A stretch of DNA of 64,000 bases from Nocardioides mesophilus (lineage in GTDB: Bacteria > Actinomycetota > Actinomycetes > Propionibacteriales > Nocardioidaceae): assembly GCF_014395785.1 (NCBI RefSeq), contig NZ_CP060713.1, positions 1,020,501-1,084,500 on the forward strand, in the 5' to 3' direction. This document shows positions 55,291 to 62,963 of this stretch, piece after piece; the stretch's first letter is position 1, and every line of letters starts with the position of its first letter. Both the position numbers and the translations under genes were made by a program. The notes beneath the pieces are model-generated. The model was not told where the DNA came from and did no database searches. It saw nothing but the letters and a program-made list of their open reading frames with translations.

Positions 55291-57643
55291 GCCCGGGCGC
55301 CGGCAGCCGGTGCCGGCCCGCGGTCGAGGGGGCGAGCAGCCGCGCGAACTCCTCCGCCGGCACCGGCCGGCCGACGTGGAAGCCCTGCACCAGGTCGCAA
55401 CCCAGCTCCTGCAGCGCGGTCAGCGTCTGCACGTTCTCGACGCCCTCGGCGACCATCCGCAGGCCCAGCGCGTGGGTGAGGTCGATGGTGGAGGCGACGA
55501 TCGCCCGCGCCCGCTCCTCGTGGGCCAGGCTGGCGACGAAGGTCCGGCTGAGCTTGATCTCGTCGATCGGCAGCTCCAGGAGGTACTGCAGGCTGCTGTA
55601 GCCGGTGCCGTAGTCGTCGACCGAGAGGTTCACCCCGAGGTCGTCGAGGTCCCGCATCACCGCACGCGACCGGTCCGGGTCGCTCATCATCGCGCTCTCG
55701 GTGATCTCGATGGTGAGCACCTCCGGCGGGAGCTGGTGCTCGAGCAGGGCGGCCGCCACCAGGTTCACGATCGTCTCGTCGCGCAGGTCCGAGGCGGACA
55801 CGTTCACCGACAGCCCCACCGGGACGGCGCGGTCCCGCCACCGCGCCAGGTCGCCGAGCGAGACCTCGAGCACCCGGCGGGCGATCTCGTGGGTGAGCCG
55901 GTAGCGCTCCGCGGCCTCGAGGAACTCCCCCGGCGCGACCCGGCCCCGGACCGGGTGGTCCCAGCGCACCAGCGCCTCCGCCGCGACCAGGCCGCGCTCC
56001 GGCGTACGGATGGGCTGGTAGACGACGGTGAGCTCGTGGCGCTCGAGCGCCTGGAACAGGTCCTCGGCGATCTCCAGCCGCTGCCGGCGGTCGCCGACGG
56101 TGGCCGGCGAGTGCAGCGCGACCGAGGTGCCGGCGGTCTTGGCGGCGTACATCGCCGCATCGGCCGCGAACATCAGGTCGCCGCGGTTGTCGCCGTGCTT
56201 GGGGGCCAGCGCCAGGCCGACGCTGGCCTGCGCGTGCAGGACCGCGTCGTCGAGGGTCACCGGCTCGCGCAGCGACTCCTTGAGCGCCTCCCCGACGATC
56301 AGGGCGGCGTTGCGGGAGCCCGCCTCGTGCAGCACGACCGCGAACTCGTCGCCGCCCAGCCGGGCCAGCAGGTGCGGGGTCTGGAGCTCCTCCAGCGCCG
56401 CGCTGAACCGCCCCACCACCGCCCGCAGCAGCTCGTCGCCGGCCTGGTGGCCCAAGGTGTCGTTGACCTCCTTGAAGTGGTCCAGGTCGATCAGCGCGAG
56501 CGCGAACGGCCGGGGGCCGGCCGGCTCCTCGACCCGGTCGGCGGCCGTCCCCGCCCTGCCCGGTGCGGTCTGGGCAGCGTCCTCCTCGCGGGCGGGGAGG
56601 AACATCTCGTCGAGGTGCTGGTAGAGCGCCCGCCGGTTGGCGATCCCGGTCAGCTCGTCGGTCAGGGCCTGCTGCCGGATCACGGCCAGCTCGCGGATCT
56701 CCCAGAGCACCAGCAGGAACCGGCCACCGCAGCCGGCGAGGGTGAGCAGCGCCAGCACCGTCGGGACCGGGGCGACGTCCCAGCCGGGCGAGGCGGCGAG
56801 CACCACGACCGCGACGACGGAGGCGACGGTGGTGACCCCCAGCGAGCCGGGGCCCGGCACCTCCCGCGCGGCCGGCGTACCCGGTGGGGACGTGGCCCCG
56901 GCGGCGACGAGCACCAGCCCCACCGCGACCAGGCCGTCGAGCCACGAGCCGACGGCGTAGCCGCCGAGCAGCACCTGGTAGGCGCGGCTGATGTCGGCGA
57001 TCGCCAGCACCACCACGCCGAGCGCGACCAGCACGAACGGGCGTCGCAGCTGCGCGCCGACCACGCCGACCGCTCCCAGCGCCGTCGCGACGAGCGCCGC
57101 GTCGCCGAGCGCGGAGACCACCAGCGCCGCGGTCTGCGGGGCGTGCAGGTCCGCGTGGGAGACCAGCGGACCCACCGCCCAGCCGGCGAACGCAGCGCCG
57201 GCCAGCGCCCCGGTCGCACCGTCGAGCGCGATGATCAGCTGGATCTTGTGCAGGTGCGGCTGCAGCAGCCGCAGCAGCCCGGCGAGCAGCAGCGGGAAGG
57301 CCAGCAGCCCCACGACGTCCGCGAGCGAGGCGACGTGGCCGGCCAGCGCCGGCCCGATCGGGCCGTCCGGCCCGGTCAGCCCGGCCAGCACGCGCAGCAG
57401 GTGCGCCAGCGCCAGCGCGCTCGCCCCGCCGGCGAGCAGCCGCGGCCAGTACCGGTCCTCGCGGGCCCGGACGCTGCGCAGCAGGCAGGCCACCGGCAGG
57501 ACGAGCACGACCGAGCCGAGCACCCCGTTCCGCACCCACGCCGGCGCGTGCGGCGGCAGGCCGGCCAGCTGGTGCAGGTAGCCGAGCAGGCCCAGCACCA
57601 GAACGGCACGCAGCCACCTCGGAGCCGTCACCGTCCCCTTCAC
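55262..57643 (-). CDS. Membrane GGDEF-EAL protein (c-di-GMP synthesis and breakdown)
   Basis: 793 aa. About nine to ten N-terminal membrane helices (to about residue 320) act as a sensor. The GGDEF domain is intact (LLARLGGDEFAVVLHEAG), followed by the EAL domain with AAEALVRWDHP, EITESAMM, SVDDYGTGYSSLQ, KLSRTFV and VAEGVEN; the usual DDFGT is DDYGT, keeping both Asp. Both activities look possible, so the net sign is unknown. The signal sensed by the membrane part is not evident. It starts divergent from the CGNR gene. Confidence 0.92.
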   Translation of the reverse strand: MKGTVTAPRWLRAVLVLGLLGYLHQLAGLPPHAPAWVRNGVLGSVVLVLPVACLLRSVRAREDRYWPRLLAGGASALALAHLLRVLAGLTGPDGPIGPALAGHVASLADVVGLLAFPLLLAGLLRLLQPHLHKIQLIIALDGATGALAGAAFAGWAVGPLVSHADLHAPQTAALVVSALGDAALVATALGAVGVVGAQLRRPFVLVALGVVVLAIADISRAYQVLLGGYAVGSWLDGLVAVGLVLVAAGATSPPGTPAAREVPGPGSLGVTTVASVVAVVVLAASPGWDVAPVPTVLALLTLAGCGGRFLLVLWEIRELAVIRQQALTDELTGIANRRALYQHLDEMFLPAREEDAAQTAPGRAGTAADRVEEPAGPRPFALALIDLDHFKEVNDTLGHQAGDELLRAVVGRFSAALEELQTPHLLARLGGDEFAVVLHEAGSRNAALIVGEALKESLREPVTLDDAVLHAQASVGLALAPKHGDNRGDLMFAADAAMYAAKTAGTSVALHSPATVGDRRQRLEIAEDLFQALERHELTVVYQPIRTPERGLVAAEALVRWDHPVRGRVAPGEFLEAAERYRLTHEIARRVLEVSLGDLARWRDRAVPVGLSVNVSASDLRDETIVNLVAAALLEHQLPPEVLTIEITESAMMSDPDRSRAVMRDLDDLGVNLSVDDYGTGYSSLQYLLELPIDEIKLSRTFVASLAHEERARAIVASTIDLTHALGLRMVAEGVENVQTLTALQELGCDLVQGFHVGRPVPAEEFARLLAPSTAGRHRLPAPGLSPARPAPQ

Positions 57644-57760
57644 GCCCCCTCCGGTCAGACCTCTTTCCCTGATCGTCGGCGCCCGGAGGACCGGACTTGA
57701 CCCGCGTGGCCCTGGGTCTTACCCGACGGCCGGATTTGCGCTTGCTTGTAACCTGCATCC

Positions 57761-58303
57761 ATGGACTTTGTTCGTTACGCCGAGCGTTCGGCCGGCCTGG
57801 TCAACGCCGACCTCGAGGACGTCGACGCCGTCGTCGAGATCCTCGGCCACCAGCGGGCCTGGCTGCACGGGCAGGTCGTCGACCGGGACGCCACCGCGCT
57901 GCGGCGCTTCCAGCGCGAGCTGCGACCGGTCTTCGAGGCCTCCAACACCGGCGACGAGCACCGGGTCGTCGAGCTCCTCAACGAGCTGCTGGCCAAGCAC
58001 CCGGTCACGCCGTACATCGCCGGGCACGGCGCGCGCGACGGGGAGGAAGCCGACTGGCACATGCACGTGGCCGACCGGCAGTCCTCGGTCGCCGAGCTGC
58101 TGGTCGCGGAGTCGCTGATGGGTCTGTCCACCCTGGTCTGCGACCTCGGCGCCACCCGCCTCGGGGTCTGCGACGCGACCCCGTGCGACCACGTCTTCGT
58201 CGACACCTCCCCCAACCAGTCCCGCCGCTACTGCTCCGACCGGTGCTCCTCGCGGGCCAACGTCGCGGCGTACCGGGCGCGGCAGAAGGCAGCAGCCCAG
58301 TGA
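57761..58303 (+). CDS. CGNR zinc-finger DNA-binding regulator
   Basis: 180 aa. An ABATE-like N-terminal domain (ADLEDVDAVVEILGHQRAWL; HMHVADRQSSVAELLVAESL) is followed by the C-terminal zinc finger, with CDATPCD and YCSDRCSSRANVAAYRARQ carrying the paired Cys. The Gly-Asn of the classic CGNR motif is replaced by SS. Such proteins are transcription regulators. Its stop overlaps the XPB-helicase start by 3 bp, so they are coupled. Confidence 0.88.
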   Translation: MDFVRYAERSAGLVNADLEDVDAVVEILGHQRAWLHGQVVDRDATALRRFQRELRPVFEASNTGDEHRVVELLNELLAKHPVTPYIAGHGARDGEEADWHMHVADRQSSVAELLVAESLMGLSTLVCDLGATRLGVCDATPCDHVFVDTSPNQSRRYCSDRCSSRANVAAYRARQKAAAQ

Positions 58304-59964
58304 GCGCCCTCGACGGCCCGCTGATCGTCCAGTCCGACAAGACCCTCCTCCTCGAGATCGACCACGAGCGAGCGCAGGACTGCCGCAAGGCGATCGCCCC
58401 GTTCGCCGAGCTCGAGCGCTCCCCCGAGCACGTGCACACCTACCGGCTCACCCCGTTGGGCCTGTGGAACGCGCGCGCGGCCGGCCACGACGCGGAGCAG
58501 GTGGTCGACACGCTGCTGGCCTTCAGCCGGTACGCCGTGCCGCACGCCCTGCTCGTGGACATCGCCGAGACGATGGCGCGCTACGGGCGGCTGCGGCTCG
58601 AGAAGCACCCCACCCACGGGCTGGTGCTCACCAGCACCGACCGGCCGGTGCTCGAGGAGGTGCTGCGGGCCAAGAAGGTCGCCCCGATGATCGGCACCCG
58701 GCTCGACGAGGCCACGGTGCTCGTGCATCCCTCCGAGCGCGGCAACCTCAAGCAGGCGCTGCTCAAGCTCGGCTGGCCGGCGGAGGACTACGCCGGCTAC
58801 GTCGACGGCGAGGCGCACGCGATCGACCTCGCCGAGGACGGCTGGACGCTGCGCTCCTACCAGCGCGAGGCCGTCGAGTCGTTCTGGCACGGTGGCTCCG
58901 GGGTCGTCGTGCTCCCCTGCGGCGCTGGCAAGACGATCGTCGGCGCGGCCGCCATGGCCCAGGCGCAGGCGACCACGCTGATCCTGGTGACCAACACCGT
59001 CTCCGCGCGGCAGTGGAAGGAGGAGCTGATCCGGCGCACCTCGCTGACCGAGGACGAGATCGGCGAGTACTCCGGGACCCGCAAGGAGATCCGCCCGGTC
59101 ACGATCGCGACGTACCAGGTGATGACGACCCGCCGGAAGGGCGTCTACGCCCACCTCGAGCTGTTCGACGCCAAGGACTGGGGGCTCGTGGTCTACGACG
59201 AGGTGCACCTGCTGCCGGCGCCGATCTTCCGGATGACCGCGGACCTGCAGGCCCGTCGGCGGATCGGCCTGACCGCGACCCTGATCCGCGAGGACGGCCG
59301 GGAGGGCGACGTGTTCAGCCTGATCGGCCCGAAGCGGTACGACGCGCCCTGGAAGGACATCGAGGCGCAGGGCTACATCGCCCCGGCCGACTGCGTCGAG
59401 GTGCGGGTCACCCTGCCCGAGGGCGAGCGGTTCGTCTACGCCACCGCCGAGCCAGACGAGCGGTACCGGCTCGCCGCGTGCACCGGCGTCAAGACCAAGC
59501 TGGTCGAGGAGCTCGTCGAGAAGCACCGCGGCGAGCCGACCCTGGTGATCGGGCAGTACATCGACCAGCTCGACGAGATGGGCGAACGGCTCGACGCGCC
59601 GGTGATCAAGGGCGAGACCCCGGTCAAGGAGCGGGAGCGGCTCTTCAACGCCTTCCGGCACGGCGAGATCGACCTGCTGGTGGTCTCGAAGGTCGCGAAC
59701 TTCTCCGTCGACCTGCCGTCCGCGGCGGTCGCGATCCAGGTGTCGGGCTCCTTCGGCTCACGCCAGGAGGAGGCCCAGCGTCTCGGCCGGCTGCTGCGAC
59801 CCAAGCAGGCCCAGCCCGACGGCTCGCGCACCACCGCGCGGTTCTACACGATCGTCGCGCGCGACACCGTCGACGCCGACTTCGCCCAGCACCGGCAGCG
59901 CTTCCTCGCCGAGCAGGGGTACGCGTACCGGATCCTCGACGCGGACGACGTCGCCTCGGCCTGA
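58300..59964 (+). CDS. DNA repair helicase of XPB type
   Basis: 554 aa from GTG 58300. N-terminal DRD-like part (LLLEIDHERAQDCRKAIAPF) then the SF2 motor: motif I LPCGAGKTIVGAA, motif II VVYDEVHLLPAP (DEVH), motif III GLTATLIREDGREGD with the RED loop of XPB, and motif VI QEEAQRLGRLLRPKQ. It is a 3'-5' DNA helicase of nucleotide-excision-repair type, the bacterial homologue studied in mycobacteria. The frame's longer upstream start is a shadow of the CGNR gene. Helicase-associated protein lies nearby. Confidence 0.93.
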   Translation: MSALDGPLIVQSDKTLLLEIDHERAQDCRKAIAPFAELERSPEHVHTYRLTPLGLWNARAAGHDAEQVVDTLLAFSRYAVPHALLVDIAETMARYGRLRLEKHPTHGLVLTSTDRPVLEEVLRAKKVAPMIGTRLDEATVLVHPSERGNLKQALLKLGWPAEDYAGYVDGEAHAIDLAEDGWTLRSYQREAVESFWHGGSGVVVLPCGAGKTIVGAAAMAQAQATTLILVTNTVSARQWKEELIRRTSLTEDEIGEYSGTRKEIRPVTIATYQVMTTRRKGVYAHLELFDAKDWGLVVYDEVHLLPAPIFRMTADLQARRRIGLTATLIREDGREGDVFSLIGPKRYDAPWKDIEAQGYIAPADCVEVRVTLPEGERFVYATAEPDERYRLAACTGVKTKLVEELVEKHRGEPTLVIGQYIDQLDEMGERLDAPVIKGETPVKERERLFNAFRHGEIDLLVVSKVANFSVDLPSAAVAIQVSGSFGSRQEEAQRLGRLLRPKQAQPDGSRTTARFYTIVARDTVDADFAQHRQRFLAEQGYAYRILDADDVASA

Positions 59965-60069
59965 GGCTCGTGGCTGGCGCTGCGTCTGCATGCCGAGATG
60001 ACGTGGAGTGGGCGTGGGCGAGCGGGCGGGGCGAGCTTCGAGCGTGTGGGCGGGCGGGCGCCCGGGGCA

Positions 60070-60630
60070 GCAACCAGCGGTCACCCTGCGCGCTCGTTGC
60101 TGAAAACCGGCCCCAAAACCGCAACCAGCGGTCACCGTGCGCCCTCGATGCAGACCAACGACACCGCCGGCGCCAGCGGCGGAGCCGCCAGGCGCCGCGC
60201 GGCGACAAAGCAACTAGCGGTCACCATGCGCGCTCGTTGCTGAAAACCGGCGCCAAAGCCGCAACCAGCGTTCACCGTGCGCCCTCGATGCAGACCAACG
60301 ACGCCGGCGGCGCCAGCGGCGGAGCCGCCAGGCGACAAGCGCCGACAAAGCGACCAGCGGTCACCATGCGCGCTCGTTGCTGAAAACCGGCGCCAAAACC
60401 GCAACCAGCGTTCACCGTGCGCCCTCGTTGCAGACCACCGACACCGCCGGCGCCGGCGCCGCCAGGCGCCGCGCGTCGACAACGCAACCAGCGGTCACCA
60501 TGTGCGCTCGTTGCTGACCAACGACACCGCCGGCGCCGCGTCGACAAAGCAACCAGCGGTCACCGTGCGCGCTCGTTGCTGAAAACCGGCCCCAAGACCG
60601 CAACCAGCGGTCACCATGCGCGCTCGATGC
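60070..60630 (+). repeat. Array of nine 31-bp dyad repeats
   Basis: Units start at 60070, 60121, 60210, 60261, 60350, 60401, 60484, 60549 and 60600. Each has arms near GCAACCAGCG and CGCTCGTTGC around GGTCACC-type cores, giving a stem of about 10 bp with one mismatch. Spacings alternate 51 and 89 bp, a 140-bp higher-order repeat, then become irregular (83, 65, 51). Spacers are themselves conserved (TGAAAACCGG begins the short type; AGACCAACGAC the long type). It fills the 733-bp gap before the MscS gene, which holds no gene. Confidence 0.9.
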
Positions 60631-60697
60631 TGACCGACGCCCGCGCCGCCGTGGGGGCGGTCGCGGGCCCGGTCGGCGCCTTCGCCACCATGGGCGG

Positions 60698-61969
60698 ATG
60701 GTCGTCTACACCTGGAGCACCTTCTTCCGCACGCTCGGCCTGGCCCTGGCCGGCGCGCTCGTCGCCGTGGCGCTGGTCCACGTGGTGGTGCTGCTGCTCG
60801 CGCGCCGGTGGGCCTGGGCGCAGCGGCTGCTCCGGGCGGCGCGGCTGCCGTTCCGGTCGTTCCTGCTCGCGGTCGCACTGGGCAGCGTGGCGTTCAGCGT
60901 GCGGCCCGAGCAGATCACGGCGGCACCGTGGGAGTGGGTCCAGCTCGGTTGCCGGCTGCTGATGATCGGCTCCGGGGCCTGGCTGCTGGCCGCGGTGCTG
61001 CTCTTCGTCGAGGACCTCGGCCTGGCCCGCTACCGCACCGACCTGCGCGACAACCGCACCGCGCGCCGGGTGAAGACCCAGGTCTCGATCATCCGGCGGC
61101 TCACGATCGCGGCGGTGGTCGTGGTGGCGATCGGCGCCGCGCTGCTCAGCTTCCCCGGGGTCGAGGCGCTCGGCGCCAGCGTCCTCGCCTCCGCCGGGGT
61201 GATCAGCGTCGTGGCCGCGGTCGCGGCGCAGTCCACGTTGAGCAACCTGTTCGCCGGGCTGCAGGTGGCGTTCAGCGACGCGATCCGGCTCGACGACGTG
61301 GTGATCGTCGAGGACGAGTGGGGATGGATCGAGGAGATCACGCTCAGCTACGTCGTGGTCCGGCTCTGGGACGACCGGCGGATGGTGCTGCCGACGACGT
61401 ACTTCACCTCCACCCCGTTCCAGAACTGGACGCGTCACAACTCCGAGCTGCTCGGCGCCGTCGAGGTCGACGTGGACTGGCGCGTCGACGTCCCCGCGAT
61501 GCGCCGGGAGCTGGACCGGATCCTGGCCGGCACCGAGCTGTGGGACCAGCGGGCCAAGGTGCTGCAGGTGACCGACGCGGTCGGCGGCATCATCCGGGTG
61601 CGCGCGCTGATGACCGCGGTCGACGCGGGCACGCTTTTCGACCTGCGCTGCCTGGTGCGCGAGGAGCTGGTGACCTGGCTGCAGACCCGGGACATGGACG
61701 GCCTGCCCCGCCAGCGCATGGAGCTGGTCGAGCACGACCCCTCCGGCCCGCGCGCCCCGCGCGTGCAGGAACGCGAGAGCGAGCGGCCCGGGGTGTTCTC
61801 GGGCGACGCGGCCGGCGACGCCCGGGCCGCCCGGTTCCGCAGGGCCGAGCAGGAGAGGCGCGCCGACCAGCGCGCCACCGACCCCGGGGTCGACGAGGAG
61901 ACCGAGGCGGCGGCCGAGGCAGCCGCCGGCGGCCGGGCCGCCGACGAGCTGGCGGACGACCCGGTCTGA
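60698..61969 (+). CDS. MscS-family mechanosensitive channel
   Basis: 423 aa. Four N-terminal helices, then the pore helix and beta domain: AQSTLSNLFAGLQVAFSDAI, RLDDVVIVEDEWGWIEEITL and VVVRLWDDRRMVLPTTYFTS, the MscS signature with PxxxF ending. The C-terminus is a long charged tail (about 350-423, Glu/Ala/Arg-rich). It releases solutes on membrane tension. ATG 60698 was chosen; upstream lies the dyad-repeat array. Confidence 0.9.
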   Translation: MVVYTWSTFFRTLGLALAGALVAVALVHVVVLLLARRWAWAQRLLRAARLPFRSFLLAVALGSVAFSVRPEQITAAPWEWVQLGCRLLMIGSGAWLLAAVLLFVEDLGLARYRTDLRDNRTARRVKTQVSIIRRLTIAAVVVVAIGAALLSFPGVEALGASVLASAGVISVVAAVAAQSTLSNLFAGLQVAFSDAIRLDDVVIVEDEWGWIEEITLSYVVVRLWDDRRMVLPTTYFTSTPFQNWTRHNSELLGAVEVDVDWRVDVPAMRRELDRILAGTELWDQRAKVLQVTDAVGGIIRVRALMTAVDAGTLFDLRCLVREELVTWLQTRDMDGLPRQRMELVEHDPSGPRAPRVQERESERPGVFSGDAAGDARAARFRRAEQERRADQRATDPGVDEETEAAAEAAAGGRAADELADDPV

Positions 61970-62033
61970 CTCCCGGGCGCAGGCTCGGCGGACGCGACCA
62001 GCCCGGCGGACGCGTCCAGCCCGCCGGGCCCGA

Positions 62034-62261
62034 TCAGCCGCCCGGGCGCACCGAGAGCAGGTCGCCGGGCTGGCACCCCAGGACCTGGCAGATCCGGGTC
62101 AGCGTGCTGAACCGGACCGCCCGGGCGCGGCCGTTCTTGAGCACCGAGAGGTTGACCACGGTCACCCCGACCCGGTCGGCGAGCTCGACGAGCGTCATCC
62201 CGCGGGTCTCGAGCAGGTCGTCGAGGTGCACCTCGACCGCGTGGTCGTCGGAGCCGGTCAC
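62034..62261 (-). CDS. XRE-family transcriptional regulator (YozG-like)
   Basis: 75 aa from GTG 62261. A single Cro/C1 helix-turn-helix: LDDLLETRGMTLVELADRVG, TVVNLSVLKNGRARAVRFST and LTRICQVLGCQPGDLLSV. This small form is typically encoded with DUF2975 membrane proteins; the DUF2975 gene is directly upstream with 1 bp between. It probably regulates the pair. Confidence 0.88.
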   Translation of the reverse strand: MTGSDDHAVEVHLDDLLETRGMTLVELADRVGVTVVNLSVLKNGRARAVRFSTLTRICQVLGCQPGDLLSVRPGG

Positions 62262-62262
62262 C

Positions 62263-62910
62263 TCAGACCGTCCCGTCGACGTCGTCCTGGAGGTCGTGGG
62301 CGAAGGCCAGCACCCGGGCCACGCTGAGGATCCCCACGCCGGCGATCAGCGCCGTCCACGGCAGGTCCCCCGCGAGCAGGTTGTCGTGCCAGGTCATCCC
62401 GCGTACGGCGGACGCCAGCACCAGCTGGGTCGACAACGCGCCCAGCAGCGCCGACACCGGGGCCCCCACGACCAGGAACAGGCCCAGCACCCGGACCGCG
62501 CCGGCCACGGCGGAGGAGAACAGCCCGTCGCGGCGGGCGCGACGGATCACCCGCCGGGTCAGGAACAGCGAGCCGAGGAACAGCACCAGCTCCGCGGCAC
62601 CGCCCAGCGCACCGCCGAGCCGCGTGCCGAGGCCTGGCGCGGTGTCGCAGACGTGCAGGGTGGCGGTGGACCAGCGCGCGTCCTCGCGCAGCCCGAGCAC
62701 CTCCTCCCCCGGCGCATCGTTGCCCCCGAAGGCGACCACGCCCGGACGGGTCGTCGCACACACCTCCGGCTCGCCGAAACCGAGCAGGCTGCCCGAGCCG
62801 AAGACGGAGAGCGGCACCAGGATCAGCAGCAGTGCGACCACGAAGGCACCGAGCGTCCACGTCAACCGGTCGATCTGGGCGAGGGCGCGGTCGGCCCTGA
62901 GGTCGGTCAT
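62263..62910 (-). CDS. DUF2975 membrane protein
   Basis: 215 aa from ATG 62910. Four helices (AFVVALLLILVPLSVFG; GAAELVLFLGSLFLT; LGLFLVVGAPVSALLGAL; ALIAGVGILSVARVLAFA) with an extracellular Cys-containing loop (PEVCATTRPGVVAFGGND; HVCDTAPG). This is the DUF2975 layout plus a loop insertion. It is paired with the XRE regulator. Function unknown; possibly a signal-sensing anchor for it. Confidence 0.82.
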   Translation of the reverse strand: MTDLRADRALAQIDRLTWTLGAFVVALLLILVPLSVFGSGSLLGFGEPEVCATTRPGVVAFGGNDAPGEEVLGLREDARWSTATLHVCDTAPGLGTRLGGALGGAAELVLFLGSLFLTRRVIRRARRDGLFSSAVAGAVRVLGLFLVVGAPVSALLGALSTQLVLASAVRGMTWHDNLLAGDLPWTALIAGVGILSVARVLAFAHDLQDDVDGTV

Positions 62911-62919
62911 GGGCGGACC

Positions 62920-62951
62920 ATATCGCTTTTCGATAGCATCGACCCTCGATA
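62920..62951. promoter_or_regulatory. Operator-like inverted repeats upstream of DUF2975/XRE
   Basis: TATCG and CGATA (62921-62935) pair across CTTTT, and a further CGATA/TCGATAT pattern follows to 62951. The short AT-rich cluster stands out in this GC-rich DNA between the DUF2975 start and the aminotransferase stop. It may hold the promoter and an XRE operator. Confidence 0.4.
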
Positions 62952-62963
62952 TGGCAGATCGGC

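Noticed and set aside
60070-60630. CRISPR-like array
   Set aside because: Repeat length looks suggestive, but the spacers are themselves conserved and alternate between 20 and 58 bp, there are no cas genes, and the units are palindromic.
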